From positions 1-57,139 of the IMG/VR virus record IMGVR_UViG_3300047554_000764: 57,139 nt of DNA; one strand, written 5' to 3'. How positions within the stretch are numbered: the stretch's first letter is position 1; the number at the start of each line of letters is the position of its first letter. Source of the stretch: a virus. This document shows positions 22,628 through 30,490 of the stretch, piece after piece. The position numbers and the translations under genes are program-made. The notes beneath the pieces are model-generated. The model did no database searches, was not told the DNA's origin, and saw only the letters and a program-made list of their open reading frames with translations.

Positions 22628-23484
22628 ACAATTTTATTATGAAAATCGCTTTTGCGGTTGTAGGTGTATTTGCCTTATTTGTATTTATGGCAGGATGTGA
22701 GCGTATTGATGCTGGACATGTTGGTGTAAAAGTTAACCTTTATGGTACAGGAAAAGGAGTTGATGATGTTACAGAAGTAACAGGAATGGTGTTTTACAAT
22801 CCTTTTTCTACAAAAATCATTGAATTCCCAACTTTTGTACAACATAAAGAGTACAAACAAGTAATTGAAGATGGAAAAATTGTATCTGATGAATCATTTG
22901 TAGTAAACTCAAAAGATGGATCAGAATTTCATGTTGCTCCTATTGTAAATTATTCAGTAAAACGTGAGAAAGTACCTTACATTTTTTCTAAGTATCGCAG
23001 AAGCTTAGATGAAATTGAAAATGGTTTTCTGAAAACTGCTATTTATGATGCATTTCGTCTTGTAGCTAACTCTTATCCTGCAGATGCTTTGATTTCTAAT
23101 CGTGAAGAGTTTGAAATTAAAGTACGTGCTGTCTTGGAAAAGCAATTGTTACCTGAAGGATTTATATTAGCGCAGTTTACATCTAATCTTGCTTACCCTG
23201 AAACATTTAAGAAAGCAATTGAGGCTAAGAACAATGCTGTTCAAACAGCTTTGACAGCTGAGAATCAGGTTAAAACTGCTGAAGCAGAAGCTAAAATTAA
23301 AATTGCAAAAGCTGAAGGTAATGCTCAAGCAATGTTGACAACAGCAAAAGCTGAAGCTGAAGCAAATAACTTAAAGCAAAAAACTTTGTCATCTATGTTG
23401 TTACAACAACAATGGATTGAGAAATGGGATGGAAAGCTTCCAGTGTATGGAACTGCTCCACAAATGTTTAAATCTGTAAATTAA
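22624..23484 (+). CDS. SPFH/prohibitin-like membrane protein
   Basis: 286 aa. N-terminal hydrophobic segment (about 6-23) ending FMAGC, which could be a lipobox or simply the end of an uncleaved anchor. A Band-7/SPFH domain follows (RIDAGHVGVKVNLYGTG, then SFVVNSKDGSEFHVAPIVNYSV). After it comes a long Ala/Glu/Lys coiled coil (about 195-260), typical of prohibitin and HflK/C. Such proteins form large ring or cage assemblies on the inner membrane and control proteases or membrane domains. The neighbours are AAA+ machines and a coupled membrane protein. Phage SPFH proteins may blunt host protease or defence action; this is inference. Confidence 0.85.
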   Translation: MNNFIMKIAFAVVGVFALFVFMAGCERIDAGHVGVKVNLYGTGKGVDDVTEVTGMVFYNPFSTKIIEFPTFVQHKEYKQVIEDGKIVSDESFVVNSKDGSEFHVAPIVNYSVKREKVPYIFSKYRRSLDEIENGFLKTAIYDAFRLVANSYPADALISNREEFEIKVRAVLEKQLLPEGFILAQFTSNLAYPETFKKAIEAKNNAVQTALTAENQVKTAEAEAKIKIAKAEGNAQAMLTTAKAEAEANNLKQKTLSSMLLQQQWIEKWDGKLPVYGTAPQMFKSVN

Positions 23485-23489
23485 TAATT

Positions 23490-23520
23490 AAGCCCTGATG
23501 TAAAAGTCAGGGCTTTTAAT
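23490..23520 (+). terminator. Rho-independent terminator
   Basis: AAGCCCTGA and TCAGGGCTT form a perfect 9-bp stem with an 8-nt loop followed by TTTAATTTTT. Nearly symmetric. Ends the SPFH transcript. Confidence 0.85.
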
Positions 23521-23530
23521 TTTTACAATA

Positions 23531-23872
23531 ATGGAACAAAAGTATATACAAGAAGCAGGTTCAGGAATTGTTTGTGACAATCCTGATTGTAATTATGAAG
23601 ACATGACTGTGTCTCATACAGAACTTGACAAATGGTTGAATAAACCATGCCCTAAATGTGGTGAAAATTTACTCACTGAAGAAGATTTTAAAAATCATTC
23701 AAAGTTAATGGCAACTATCAACTTACTAAACAGCATGTCTGAAGAACAACTTGAAGAGTTTGGTAAAATGTTAGACATTGAAGTAAAGATTGATGCAAGC
23801 AAATCATCAGAAGAAAGAAAAACTGTTCAGTTCCATGTACATAATGGTATTGACATTAAAGTAATTAAATAA
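23531..23872 (+). CDS. Zinc-ribbon protein, unknown
   Basis: 113 aa. CDNPDC (16-21) and CPKC (about 40-43) make a zinc ribbon in the N-terminal third. The rest is a helix and a beta hairpin ending FHVHNGIDIKVIK. Next gene is the AAA+ ATPase at 23896 (23 nt). A small adaptor or nucleic-acid-binding role is plausible. Confidence 0.68.
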   Translation: MEQKYIQEAGSGIVCDNPDCNYEDMTVSHTELDKWLNKPCPKCGENLLTEEDFKNHSKLMATINLLNSMSEEQLEEFGKMLDIEVKIDASKSSEERKTVQFHVHNGIDIKVIK

Positions 23873-23895
23873 TTCAAGATCCTAAACAACTAAAT

Positions 23896-25137
23896 ATGAA
23901 AAAATTACTTTGGGCTGGAAGCTCATCAAACATTAGTAAAATAACAGGAAGTGACACACATGATCATATTCCTCAAGGGGTGTGGGAATTAAAACTATCA
24001 ATGATGGGTCCATACTTACAAAAAGTTTCTGATGATTTTAACTTTGGTCATAAAATATATGGGCTTGAAGAAGACTTTATCAAATACACTAACCAGAGTT
24101 TTCAATTAGCAGAGAAAAACATGGGTATCTTGTTAAATGGATTGAAAGGATGTGGTAAAACTGTCACTGCAAAAATCATTGCAAATCGTTGTGAATTACC
24201 AATTATCATTATCAATTCAGATAACATTGACTCTTTAAGCTATTTCAATGATGTGACACAGTCTTTGTGTTTCATGTTTGATGAGTTTGAAAAAATCATT
24301 GATCATAAAGATACTGCACGCATTGCTCCATTACTTTCTTTTGTAGATGGTACAATCACCTCAGCAAAACATTTGATGATATTTACATCAAATGACACAA
24401 ATATTTCAGAGTTCTTTATTGATCGCCCTGGACGCATTCGCTATATCAAGAATTATGGTTCTTTAAGTATTGATACTGTTAAAGAAATCATTAATGATAA
24501 ACTTGTGTATCCAGAATTCAAACAAGAAATTATTGACTGGGTTATGTTTTTCAGGTTCTTGACTATTGATATTCTCATGTCTGTTATCAATGAAGTTAAC
24601 ATTCATAGAGTTGGACCTGCGAAGTTTAAATCTTTCTTTAATGCTGATAATGATAAACCAAGTTATGATGTAATGTTTAAACTTACACATCCTGAAACAG
24701 GACAAATTATAGAGTTTGAATATGATTCAATACTTGATTATTCACCAGCAGATTTCTTTGAGAACCTGATTGACCATGATACATCATTCCGTGTTAATGG
24801 ATTCCATGGACACATTGATGCAAAAACTGGTGATGTCATTAGTATTTCTGACAACTATGCACGTAGTTGTTATTTGAATTATGTTGATGAAGTATTAGAA
24901 GAACTTGAAGAAAATGTCTACAAGTGTCTTGTTGGTTTAGATATTAACCATCAAGAAAAAATATCATTACTAAGACGTGATGGTGAAGAAACAGATGTAG
25001 AAGTAAAAAGAAAAGCTAAAAAGATTATTCTTACAGCTGATAAAACTTCTTTCATTGAAGAAAATGTTATTTACAATTGTGAAATGACATTCAAAGCACG
25101 TCCTTTGTACAAAAATTATAGTACTTACGCATTTTAA
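23896..25137 (+). CDS. AAA+ ATPase, BCS1/ClpX-like core
   Basis: 413 aa. A ~70-residue N-terminal part, then Walker A NGLKGCGKT (81-89), Walker B LCFMFDEFEK (124-133), sensor 1 FTSND (about 158) and arginines in DRPGRIRY (about 170-177). This block resembles the classic AAA core of BCS1-like and proteasome-like ATPases. A C-terminal ~200 residues with beta content is of unknown type. Second AAA+ machine of this region after the MoxR ATPase. It could remodel proteins together with the zinc-ribbon protein before it. Substrate unknown. Confidence 0.82.
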   Translation: MKKLLWAGSSSNISKITGSDTHDHIPQGVWELKLSMMGPYLQKVSDDFNFGHKIYGLEEDFIKYTNQSFQLAEKNMGILLNGLKGCGKTVTAKIIANRCELPIIIINSDNIDSLSYFNDVTQSLCFMFDEFEKIIDHKDTARIAPLLSFVDGTITSAKHLMIFTSNDTNISEFFIDRPGRIRYIKNYGSLSIDTVKEIINDKLVYPEFKQEIIDWVMFFRFLTIDILMSVINEVNIHRVGPAKFKSFFNADNDKPSYDVMFKLTHPETGQIIEFEYDSILDYSPADFFENLIDHDTSFRVNGFHGHIDAKTGDVISISDNYARSCYLNYVDEVLEELEENVYKCLVGLDINHQEKISLLRRDGEETDVEVKRKAKKIILTADKTSFIEENVIYNCEMTFKARPLYKNYSTYAF

Positions 25138-25148
25138 AACACATAACT

Positions 25149-25640
25149 ATGAGCAGTAAAGTTCGTTTCATTGCAGATCTACATTTTGGTCATGAAAACA
25201 TGGCAAAAAAAAGAGGATTTGCAAATGCTGAAGAGCATGATGAGTTTATCATCAAACAATGGAATAATACTGTTTCAAAACGTGATGTTACTTACATTCT
25301 TGGAGATATTTCAATGGAAAAGAAAAGCCCTTATCACTTGCTTTCACGTCTCAATGGCGTGAAGCATGTGGTTTTGGGTAATCATGATCGTCATCAAGAT
25401 GTAGCAGAACTATTGAAACATGTGCATAGTGTTTCTGGTATGATGAAACACAAAGGTTTTTGGCTAACCCATTGTCCTGTACACCCATTTGAACTTGAAA
25501 GAGTTTATGGTAATATACATGGACATGTACATGAAAATGTAATAAATGAGCCAAAGTATTACTGTGTATCTTGTGAGAACGTTAATTACACACCAGTTAC
25601 ACATGAAGAATTGAATATTAAAATCCCAACTAAAGAATAA
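25149..25640 (+). CDS. Calcineurin-like metallophosphoesterase
   Basis: 163 aa, the short YfcE/MJ0936-like form. Metal-binding motifs in order: D10-x-H12 in IADLHFGH, GD at 52-53, GNHD at 77-80, H108 in THCP, and GHVH at 125-128. All residues for a dinuclear metal centre are present. Substrate could be a nucleotide, cyclic nucleotide or nucleic-acid end. It ends with a TAATG overlap on the radical SAM gene, so the two are co-translated and might act in one repair or signalling pathway. Phage enzymes of this fold can also degrade host alarm nucleotides. Confidence 0.9.
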   Translation: MSSKVRFIADLHFGHENMAKKRGFANAEEHDEFIIKQWNNTVSKRDVTYILGDISMEKKSPYHLLSRLNGVKHVVLGNHDRHQDVAELLKHVHSVSGMMKHKGFWLTHCPVHPFELERVYGNIHGHVHENVINEPKYYCVSCENVNYTPVTHEELNIKIPTKE

Positions 25641-26497
25641 TGGAACAAGTAATTAGAAAATCAATGCTTATACGTGAGAGTGGCAGAAGTACAGACTTTA
25701 TATCACCAAGCTTTGGGCATGGTTGTCTATTTAATTGTACTTACTGTTATATGAAACGTCATAAAGCTGAAGGTTTGGATATTGCTACAAATGCAAATCA
25801 AATTTTGACAGAAATAAACAATCATAGTTGGTTTGCTACAATTGAAAAACCAAATCAAACTCATGAAAAGTTTATTACTTATGACATATCATGCAATGAA
25901 GATTTTGCCTTGCATTTGAAGTATCATAAATGGAAATACATTTTTGATTTCTTTAAACAAAGTGAAGTTGCCATGGGTTCATTTGCCACAAAGTATGTAA
26001 ATGAAGAACTTCTTACGTATAATCCAGAAAAAAAGATACGTATAAGATTTTCACTCATGCCTCAAAAGTATGCTGATTTATTGGAACCAAATACAACTAA
26101 AATCTTTGATAGAATAAAAGCTATTAATGAATTTATTGAAGCTGGTTATGATGTACACATTAACTTTTCACCTGTGATTGTAACAGATGACTGGTTAGAA
26201 CAATACAGAATGTTATTTGAAGGTGTAGATGCTCTTGTAGATAGAAAGTATAAAGATCAAGTAAAAGCTGAAGTTATCTTTTTAACACATAATCGCGATA
26301 AGCATTTCTATAATTTAGAAAACAATCTTAAAGGTGAAGAATTACTTTGGAATCCAGATATTCAAGAAGACAAAACATCTCAATATGGAGGATTAAATTT
26401 ACGCTACAAGCATGAACTTAAGTCTCAGTACATTGATAAGTTTACAGAACTACATGATGAAATTATACCTTGGAATAAAATCAGATATATTTTTTAA
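25640..26497 (+). CDS. Radical SAM protein, spore photoproduct lyase-like
   Basis: 285 aa. The cluster-binding motif is C29-x3-C33-x2-C36 in GHGCLFNCTYCYMKRH. SPSFGHGC before it and the TYCYM after it resemble the SplB group that splits thymine photoproducts, and the length is close to short members. SAM binding is probably via the strand after FITYDISCNED. The enzyme would use a 4Fe-4S cluster and SAM, in the anaerobic cytoplasm. Repair of UV-damaged phage DNA is the most likely job, but substrates in this superfamily vary widely. Directly coupled to the metallophosphoesterase gene. Confidence 0.82.
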   Translation: MEQVIRKSMLIRESGRSTDFISPSFGHGCLFNCTYCYMKRHKAEGLDIATNANQILTEINNHSWFATIEKPNQTHEKFITYDISCNEDFALHLKYHKWKYIFDFFKQSEVAMGSFATKYVNEELLTYNPEKKIRIRFSLMPQKYADLLEPNTTKIFDRIKAINEFIEAGYDVHINFSPVIVTDDWLEQYRMLFEGVDALVDRKYKDQVKAEVIFLTHNRDKHFYNLENNLKGEELLWNPDIQEDKTSQYGGLNLRYKHELKSQYIDKFTELHDEIIPWNKIRYIF

Positions 26498-26508
26498 AAA
26501 ATTAAAGC

Positions 26509-26703
26509 ATGGATGTATTAAGTGAAGGTTCAAAAGTTACATACATAAAAGGTAGAACAAAAGAACATGGGATTATAAAAGTTTTTTCTCCAGAAGGAAA
26601 GCATGCATTTGTTGTCTTTCATTGTAATAATGATTGGAACAACTACAAAGATTATACAGGTCAAATGACAGCTGTTAAAGATTTAAAACCAGGATGGATA
26701 TGA
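26509..26703 (+). CDS. Small SH3-like hypothetical protein
   Basis: 64 aa, beta-rich (GSKVTYIKGRTKEHGIIKV, AFVVFHCNNDW), consistent with a small barrel of the SH3/KOW type. The last 10 nt overlap the next gene. First gene of the dense small-gene run. Confidence 0.62.
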   Translation: MDVLSEGSKVTYIKGRTKEHGIIKVFSPEGKHAFVVFHCNNDWNNYKDYTGQMTAVKDLKPGWI

Positions 26704-26948
26704 TGGGAGCATTTTATTGTCCACATTGTGGCACAGCAAACGCATGTACATGTAAAACATGCAAACCTTACATAAAAGAAGGTGAATATGTCAATACTTG
26801 GACTGAAGATGGTGAAGCCATGATATGTGGTAAATGTTCTAAAGTTTACAGTCCAGATCAATCTCTTGATGAAGAGATGAAACAAAGAAATTTTCCCCTG
26901 CAAGGCGGAATGGATGCGAGTAATCAGGTAGGCGCTCCCCAAAACTAG
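26694..26948 (+). CDS. Zinc-ribbon small protein
   Basis: 84 aa. CPHC (9-12), then CTCKTC (about 18-23) and CGKC (about 45-48) give seven cysteines, enough for one or two zinc sites. Followed by a flexible tail. It overlaps the previous gene by 10 nt, and its end runs up to a tRNA-like element. No named family. Confidence 0.62.
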   Translation: MDMMGAFYCPHCGTANACTCKTCKPYIKEGEYVNTWTEDGEAMICGKCSKVYSPDQSLDEEMKQRNFPLQGGMDASNQVGAPQN

Positions 26949-27081
26949 TGAGGTAATGAGAGGCAAAACAATTGTCTGACACTAGCAAAATCGTGACAGC
27001 TTGGAAAGACAAGCAAATAGTCAGGTAGCACCTTATTTGTGCGATATTGTAAAAATGCAGGTTTGATTCCTGTCCTGACTA
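26947..27081 (+). tRNA. Aberrant tRNA-like element (anticodon not assignable)
   Basis: The 3' part is tRNA-like: T stem CAGG/CCTG around TTTGATT, then CCTGACT and a free end ACAA. CCTGACT pairs perfectly with AGTCAGG at 27019-27025, giving a 63-nt mini-tRNA with one GCAC/GTGC arm and no room for a normal anticodon arm. AGTGAGG at 26947 pairs with one mismatch, giving a 135-nt form that includes the hairpins CTAGTG/CACTAG and GCTTG/CAAGC. Either is atypical. Confidence 0.35.
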
Positions 27082-27133
27082 CAAGCGAGTATTCACCTGC
27101 GCTTAAGTGGTGAAATTTTTAAATCTAATTCAA

Positions 27134-27316
27134 ATGAAACAAGGAAAATTAGTTTGGGTGCTTGCTGAAGTAAGCGAGTACGAAAAGACTAACACTACAG
27201 AGGGTACTATCATTGTAGAACCTCAAGGAACAAAGGCATTGCCTTACTACGCTCCTATAGAGTTAGTCAAACAACTCACACAAGTTGAGATTGATGAATT
27301 ATCTTTGAAATTTTAA
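27134..27316 (+). CDS. Small hypothetical protein between two tRNA-like elements
   Basis: 60 aa from the ATG at 27134 (a GTG at 27107 is less likely). Compact: beta strands (KLVWVLAEVSEYE, GTIIVEPQG), then a helix (VKQLTQVEIDEL). It ends 9 nt before the second tRNA-like element. No family recognised. Confidence 0.58.
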   Translation: MKQGKLVWVLAEVSEYEKTNTTEGTIIVEPQGTKALPYYAPIELVKQLTQVEIDELSLKF

Positions 27317-27325
27317 ATAAAAATG

Positions 27326-27451
27326 AGTCAGGTGGCGGAATTGGTAGACGCATGAATAAAGGTTAATAGTAAGGATAACGCAGAGTAACCTTGAAAGACC
27401 CATAAGTATAGCTCATAAGTTATCATACAGGTTCAAATCCTGTCCTGATTA
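27326..27451 (+). tRNA. tRNA-Leu-like element with about 40 extra nt
   Basis: Acceptor AGTCAGG pairs with CCTGATT, the D arm (TGGCGGAATTGGTAGACGC) is a perfect Leu type, and T stem ACAGG/CCTGT encloses TTCAAAT. Between D and T arms are 74 nt where about 32 are expected. This part contains a perfect AAGGTTA/TAACCTT hairpin and a doubled CATAAGT, and no normal anticodon loop can be framed. A short intron in the anticodon arm, or a decayed gene, would explain it. Confidence 0.55.
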
Positions 27452-27511
27452 CAAATCAATAAACAATAAGTGGTAAAAATTGCCACATAATTTAAACCAA
27501 AATGTAAACCA

Positions 27512-27880
27512 ATGAAAACAGAAGCAAAGTACAAGTATCCTGTAGGAGACTTTTTAAGTGGTTTCTCAGAAGACCAGTTAAATCCATGTGATTATGAGTT
27601 AGAATGCCAGCGTATGGTAACGCGTGGTGTTGAGTATCTTGACAATAATCAACCTTTATGTGATAAGGTTAGTTTAGGAGGCGTAAAAGTTAATGATCCT
27701 ATTGTTAAACCATTGATTGATTACATGTGCCTTCATGAAGACAATCCTGAAGAAACAGGTGGACAAACAGGTGCAATGGTTGATCATTGTGTTAGAATTG
27801 CATTTGTTGCAAAAAAACTTGGATGGGATAGTTACATTGAAAAGATTTTAAAAATTAAAGAAGATGCAACACAAGACTAA
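27512..27880 (+). CDS. Hypothetical acidic protein
   Basis: 122 aa, helical and acidic, with three scattered Cys. The block LEDNQPLC...GGQTGAMVDHC suggests a folded domain. It overlaps the next gene by 17 nt. No family recognised. Confidence 0.62.
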   Translation: MKTEAKYKYPVGDFLSGFSEDQLNPCDYELECQRMVTRGVEYLDNNQPLCDKVSLGGVKVNDPIVKPLIDYMCLHEDNPEETGGQTGAMVDHCVRIAFVAKKLGWDSYIEKILKIKEDATQD

Positions 27881-28085
27881 ACTAAAACTAGCAGCTGTTC
27901 ATCAAATTTGTAATGTAACAGATAAGTCTACAGAATTTATGCTGCAGATAATGCAAGATATTTGTAAAGTAGATTTAGATATTTGTGTAAAGTATTTAGA
28001 ATTACCTGAAGAAGAACACAACGTTCTTTTTCAAGAAGTAAATGCTGTTGCTGAAACAATATGTGTAATTGATAACAACTTTTGA
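27864..28085 (+). CDS. Small acidic hypothetical protein
   Basis: 73 aa, a helical bundle with repeated acidic residues (LELPEEEHNVLFQEVNAV) and four cysteines without CxxC spacing. Begins inside the previous gene's end. No family. Confidence 0.58.
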   Translation: MQHKTKLKLAAVHQICNVTDKSTEFMLQIMQDICKVDLDICVKYLELPEEEHNVLFQEVNAVAETICVIDNNF

Positions 28086-28086
28086 T

Positions 28087-28476
28087 ATGAATATTGAAAA
28101 CTGGTTAAAAGATGTTTATTATGATGAGTTTGGTCAATACTTGTGGTCAAAACAAGATGCTGATGGTGGCTCCCAGATGATAGGAGAAATCAGAGGATGG
28201 GGAGCTTTGCAACATGAATTTAAAACTCCTGAAGAAGCAAGTGCGTTTCAAGATGAAGTAGGAAAATTTATTGCAGAAGCTATCAATGAAAAAGTAAAAA
28301 GAACTTTTCAATATCCTTTGACACCTTTTCAAACACATCCAGCAACATGTTGTGGCTTTGAAGGTTGTGACAGAAAGATAAATGAAGGCATTTTGCAAGT
28401 AGTTGACAATGAACTTGTATGTCCATGTGGTAAATACAAACAATCTTTAAATTTTAAAACATCAAGTAATGAATAA
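28087..28476 (+). CDS. Hypothetical protein with C-terminal zinc site
   Basis: 129 aa from ATG 28087 (the frame opens at 28069, inside the previous gene, so the later ATG is preferred). Helical N-half; cysteines CCGFEGC (about 93-99) and CPCG (about 118-121) near the end suggest a zinc knuckle. Its stop overlaps the small membrane gene that follows by 8 nt. Confidence 0.62.
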   Translation: MNIENWLKDVYYDEFGQYLWSKQDADGGSQMIGEIRGWGALQHEFKTPEEASAFQDEVGKFIAEAINEKVKRTFQYPLTPFQTHPATCCGFEGCDRKINEGILQVVDNELVCPCGKYKQSLNFKTSSNE

Positions 28477-28558
28477 TTATCCTAAATGGCTTGACAATCT
28501 TGTTTACTTTCTTGCAGGTATTGGATTTGGCCACATTTTGTTAAACATTTTACTATGA
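28469..28558 (+). CDS. 29-aa single-pass membrane peptide
   Basis: ATG 28469 to TGA 28556-28558: one hydrophobic helix (about 11-29, VYFLAGIGFGHILLNILL). It overlaps the previous stop by 8 nt and the next start by 4 nt (ATGA), exactly filling the gap, which argues that it is real. Confidence 0.5.
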   Translation: MNNYPKWLDNLVYFLAGIGFGHILLNILL

Positions 28559-28776
28559 GTAGTACACATGATTTAAAAGCAAATGAGTTTCTTTTTGACC
28601 GACTCCTTAATAGTCCACAAAACTATGGTATCAATTACTTTAACAATGCATGTGTAGCATTTAAAAAAGTAGGAGATAAACTTACAGCTAATTCTGATGA
28701 CATGGAAAAAATTAAAATGATGGTTAGTAAAGAATATTTTGACAAAACCTTTATTCCTTTAGAAAATGGAAAATAA
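28555..28776 (+). CDS. Small hypothetical protein
   Basis: 73 aa, helical, soluble, no motif. It starts on an ATGA overlap with the membrane peptide and its last 11 nt overlap the next gene. Confidence 0.58.
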   Translation: MSSTHDLKANEFLFDRLLNSPQNYGINYFNNACVAFKKVGDKLTANSDDMEKIKMMVSKEYFDKTFIPLENGK

Positions 28777-29170
28777 ACAAATAGTTTACAACTCTGTGAT
28801 TTGTCAAGAGTGTAATGAAACAATTGTTAGCTACCATAGACATGACTATAAGACTTGTTCTTGCCCTAACAAAGCAATGGTAGATGGTGGAACAGCTTAT
28901 CTTAGATATGGTGCTAAAAATATGAGCAATATTAAAATTCACGCAGTGTATGCTGATGATGATTTTGAAATTGTGCGTAAATACGCCACACGTGGTGGTA
29001 GAGGTAAAGATGGCAAACAACCATTATCGTGGATTGCGATATGCGATATGACAGATGAACATCTTGAAGCAGTTCTTGATTATGGTGGTGCTGATTGGCA
29101 TTTAGATCTTATTAAAAAAGAAATTCAATACAGAAAAGACCATGGAATCACAATTAAAGACACTGAGTAA
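28766..29170 (+). CDS. Zinc-binding phage protein (DUF7695-like)
   Basis: 134 aa. VICQECNETIVSYHRHDYKTCSCPNKAM carries C-x2-C, a His cluster and C-x-C: the pattern of an uncharacterised family common in phages that I recall as DUF7695. After it comes DGGTAYLRYG. The C-terminal half is acidic and helical. Likely a zinc-stabilised fold of unknown role. The last 29 nt overlap the next gene. Confidence 0.65.
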   Translation: MENKQIVYNSVICQECNETIVSYHRHDYKTCSCPNKAMVDGGTAYLRYGAKNMSNIKIHAVYADDDFEIVRKYATRGGRGKDGKQPLSWIAICDMTDEHLEAVLDYGGADWHLDLIKKEIQYRKDHGITIKDTE

Positions 29171-29471
29171 TCAGCATGTAGCAACTGCTCTTGCTATGGT
29201 TGGCATTGGTGTAAAAGAAAATATTGCTGGATTAATTCAAGACACTATTCATTCATTAATTGAAATGGGTGATCAATTTGATTTAATGACAGCATCCAAA
29301 CTTGTTGTAAAACATAAGTTTGAACCTGACAATACCCTTACAAAACTTAAAGCACAGTATGCTGTTTTAAGTGAATTGTATGATCCTAAAAGTAATCATA
29401 AAACTCAAAGAAAAATGGGTAACATGATTGATGAACTTTTAAAACAGATTGAATCTTATAAAATTTCATAG
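29142..29471 (+). CDS. Hypothetical helical protein
   Basis: 109 aa, almost all helical (ALAMVGIGVKENIAGLIQD, QRKMGNMIDELLKQIESY). No membrane segment, no cysteine. Overlaps the previous gene by 29 nt. No family recognised. Confidence 0.6.
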   Translation: MESQLKTLSNQHVATALAMVGIGVKENIAGLIQDTIHSLIEMGDQFDLMTASKLVVKHKFEPDNTLTKLKAQYAVLSELYDPKSNHKTQRKMGNMIDELLKQIESYKIS

Positions 29472-29473
29472 TT

Positions 29474-30037
29474 ATGGAACCACATGATGAAGGTGAATAC
29501 ATGTACATGATGCAAGCTGAAGCATACAAATATGCTTTATGGAGTGAAGAATCTGCTAGAGGTTATGCAGAAGCTGAATACAATCTGAATAGTTATAGTT
29601 CTCAAATAGCTGAAGAACTTGCTAATTTAGAAGCTGGCATGGAGTCTGTAAAAAGAAACATTGATTACTATCAAAACATTTATGACAATTTAGAAGTATC
29701 TCACAATAATCTTAAAGGTATTGTAGTTCCTTCATTTAGACAGGTAAAGATTCCTGTAGGTTATGAAACATATATGTCTGATTCAGATTCTCTAAAGGTA
29801 TTATTAGACAAAGCAATTGTAGAAGCATATCGTTCACATTCCTATCATTCTGATAGTGAATTTACAATTATGTGTAATCCTGATACTTTCAGACAACTCA
29901 TGTCAGATGTTATGGGCAAACCTGTTCATTCTTCAGAATCAATAATTGAAATGAAAGCTGAAGGTAAAATTTTATACAAAGGAATGAGAGTATATAGAAG
30001 TTATGACATTCCTGAAAACAAATTTATTGTAAAATAA
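29474..30037 (+). CDS. Hypothetical coiled-coil protein
   Basis: 187 aa. Residues about 30-90 form a helical coiled-coil rich in Ala/Glu/Tyr (SQIAEELANLEAGMESVKR), followed by an alpha/beta C-terminal domain with EFTIMCNPDTFRQLMSD and GMRVYRSYDIPENKFIV. The C-terminal half resembles the major-capsid-like beta hairpin seen in small decoration folds only loosely. No family named. Confidence 0.62.
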   Translation: MEPHDEGEYMYMMQAEAYKYALWSEESARGYAEAEYNLNSYSSQIAEELANLEAGMESVKRNIDYYQNIYDNLEVSHNNLKGIVVPSFRQVKIPVGYETYMSDSDSLKVLLDKAIVEAYRSHSYHSDSEFTIMCNPDTFRQLMSDVMGKPVHSSESIIEMKAEGKILYKGMRVYRSYDIPENKFIVK

Positions 30038-30038
30038 C

Positions 30039-30485
30039 ATGAAAAAAATATTAATTGGTCACGTAGGAGTTGATTCAGGTCAGCTCCTAATGTGTGATCC
30101 ATGCTACATTGATTCTCAATGGGAAAAAGAAGATTTTGAAGACATCAGAATCTTTAAGAATAAAACAACTGGTAAAACATTACAGTACAGAAAAGATTTT
30201 CCAAACTTTGCAGAAGTCATTCCAGAATATGGAGTTGATATGAATGAGTTACTTAAAACAGGTGACTGGGAGCAAGAAGAAAACTTTGAAACTGAACACA
30301 ATTTTAGCTACAATTCATGTTGTAAAGCAACCTTGTCAGAAAAAGGACATGGTCAATTAAATTATAATATGGGTCATCCTGGTGTAGGAGTAGCTTTTTC
30401 TACCGCATTTGGCGATGGTATCTATCCTGTGTACGCAGTTTATAGTGCTGCAGGAGTATTGAAATCAGTAACAGTAGAATTTTAA
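30039..30485 (+). CDS. DUF4241-like hypothetical protein
   Basis: 148 aa. The start GHVGVDSGQLLMCDPCYI and the end GVAFSTAFGDGIYPVYAVY follow the pattern of DUF4241-like proteins (a G-VD-G-L--DP-Y opening and a GDG-YPV motif). It is beta-rich, soluble and without catalytic residues that I can name. Tightly packed in the operon (2 nt before, 5 nt after). Confidence 0.65.
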   Translation: MKKILIGHVGVDSGQLLMCDPCYIDSQWEKEDFEDIRIFKNKTTGKTLQYRKDFPNFAEVIPEYGVDMNELLKTGDWEQEENFETEHNFSYNSCCKATLSEKGHGQLNYNMGHPGVGVAFSTAFGDGIYPVYAVYSAAGVLKSVTVEF

Positions 30486-30490
30486 AAATC

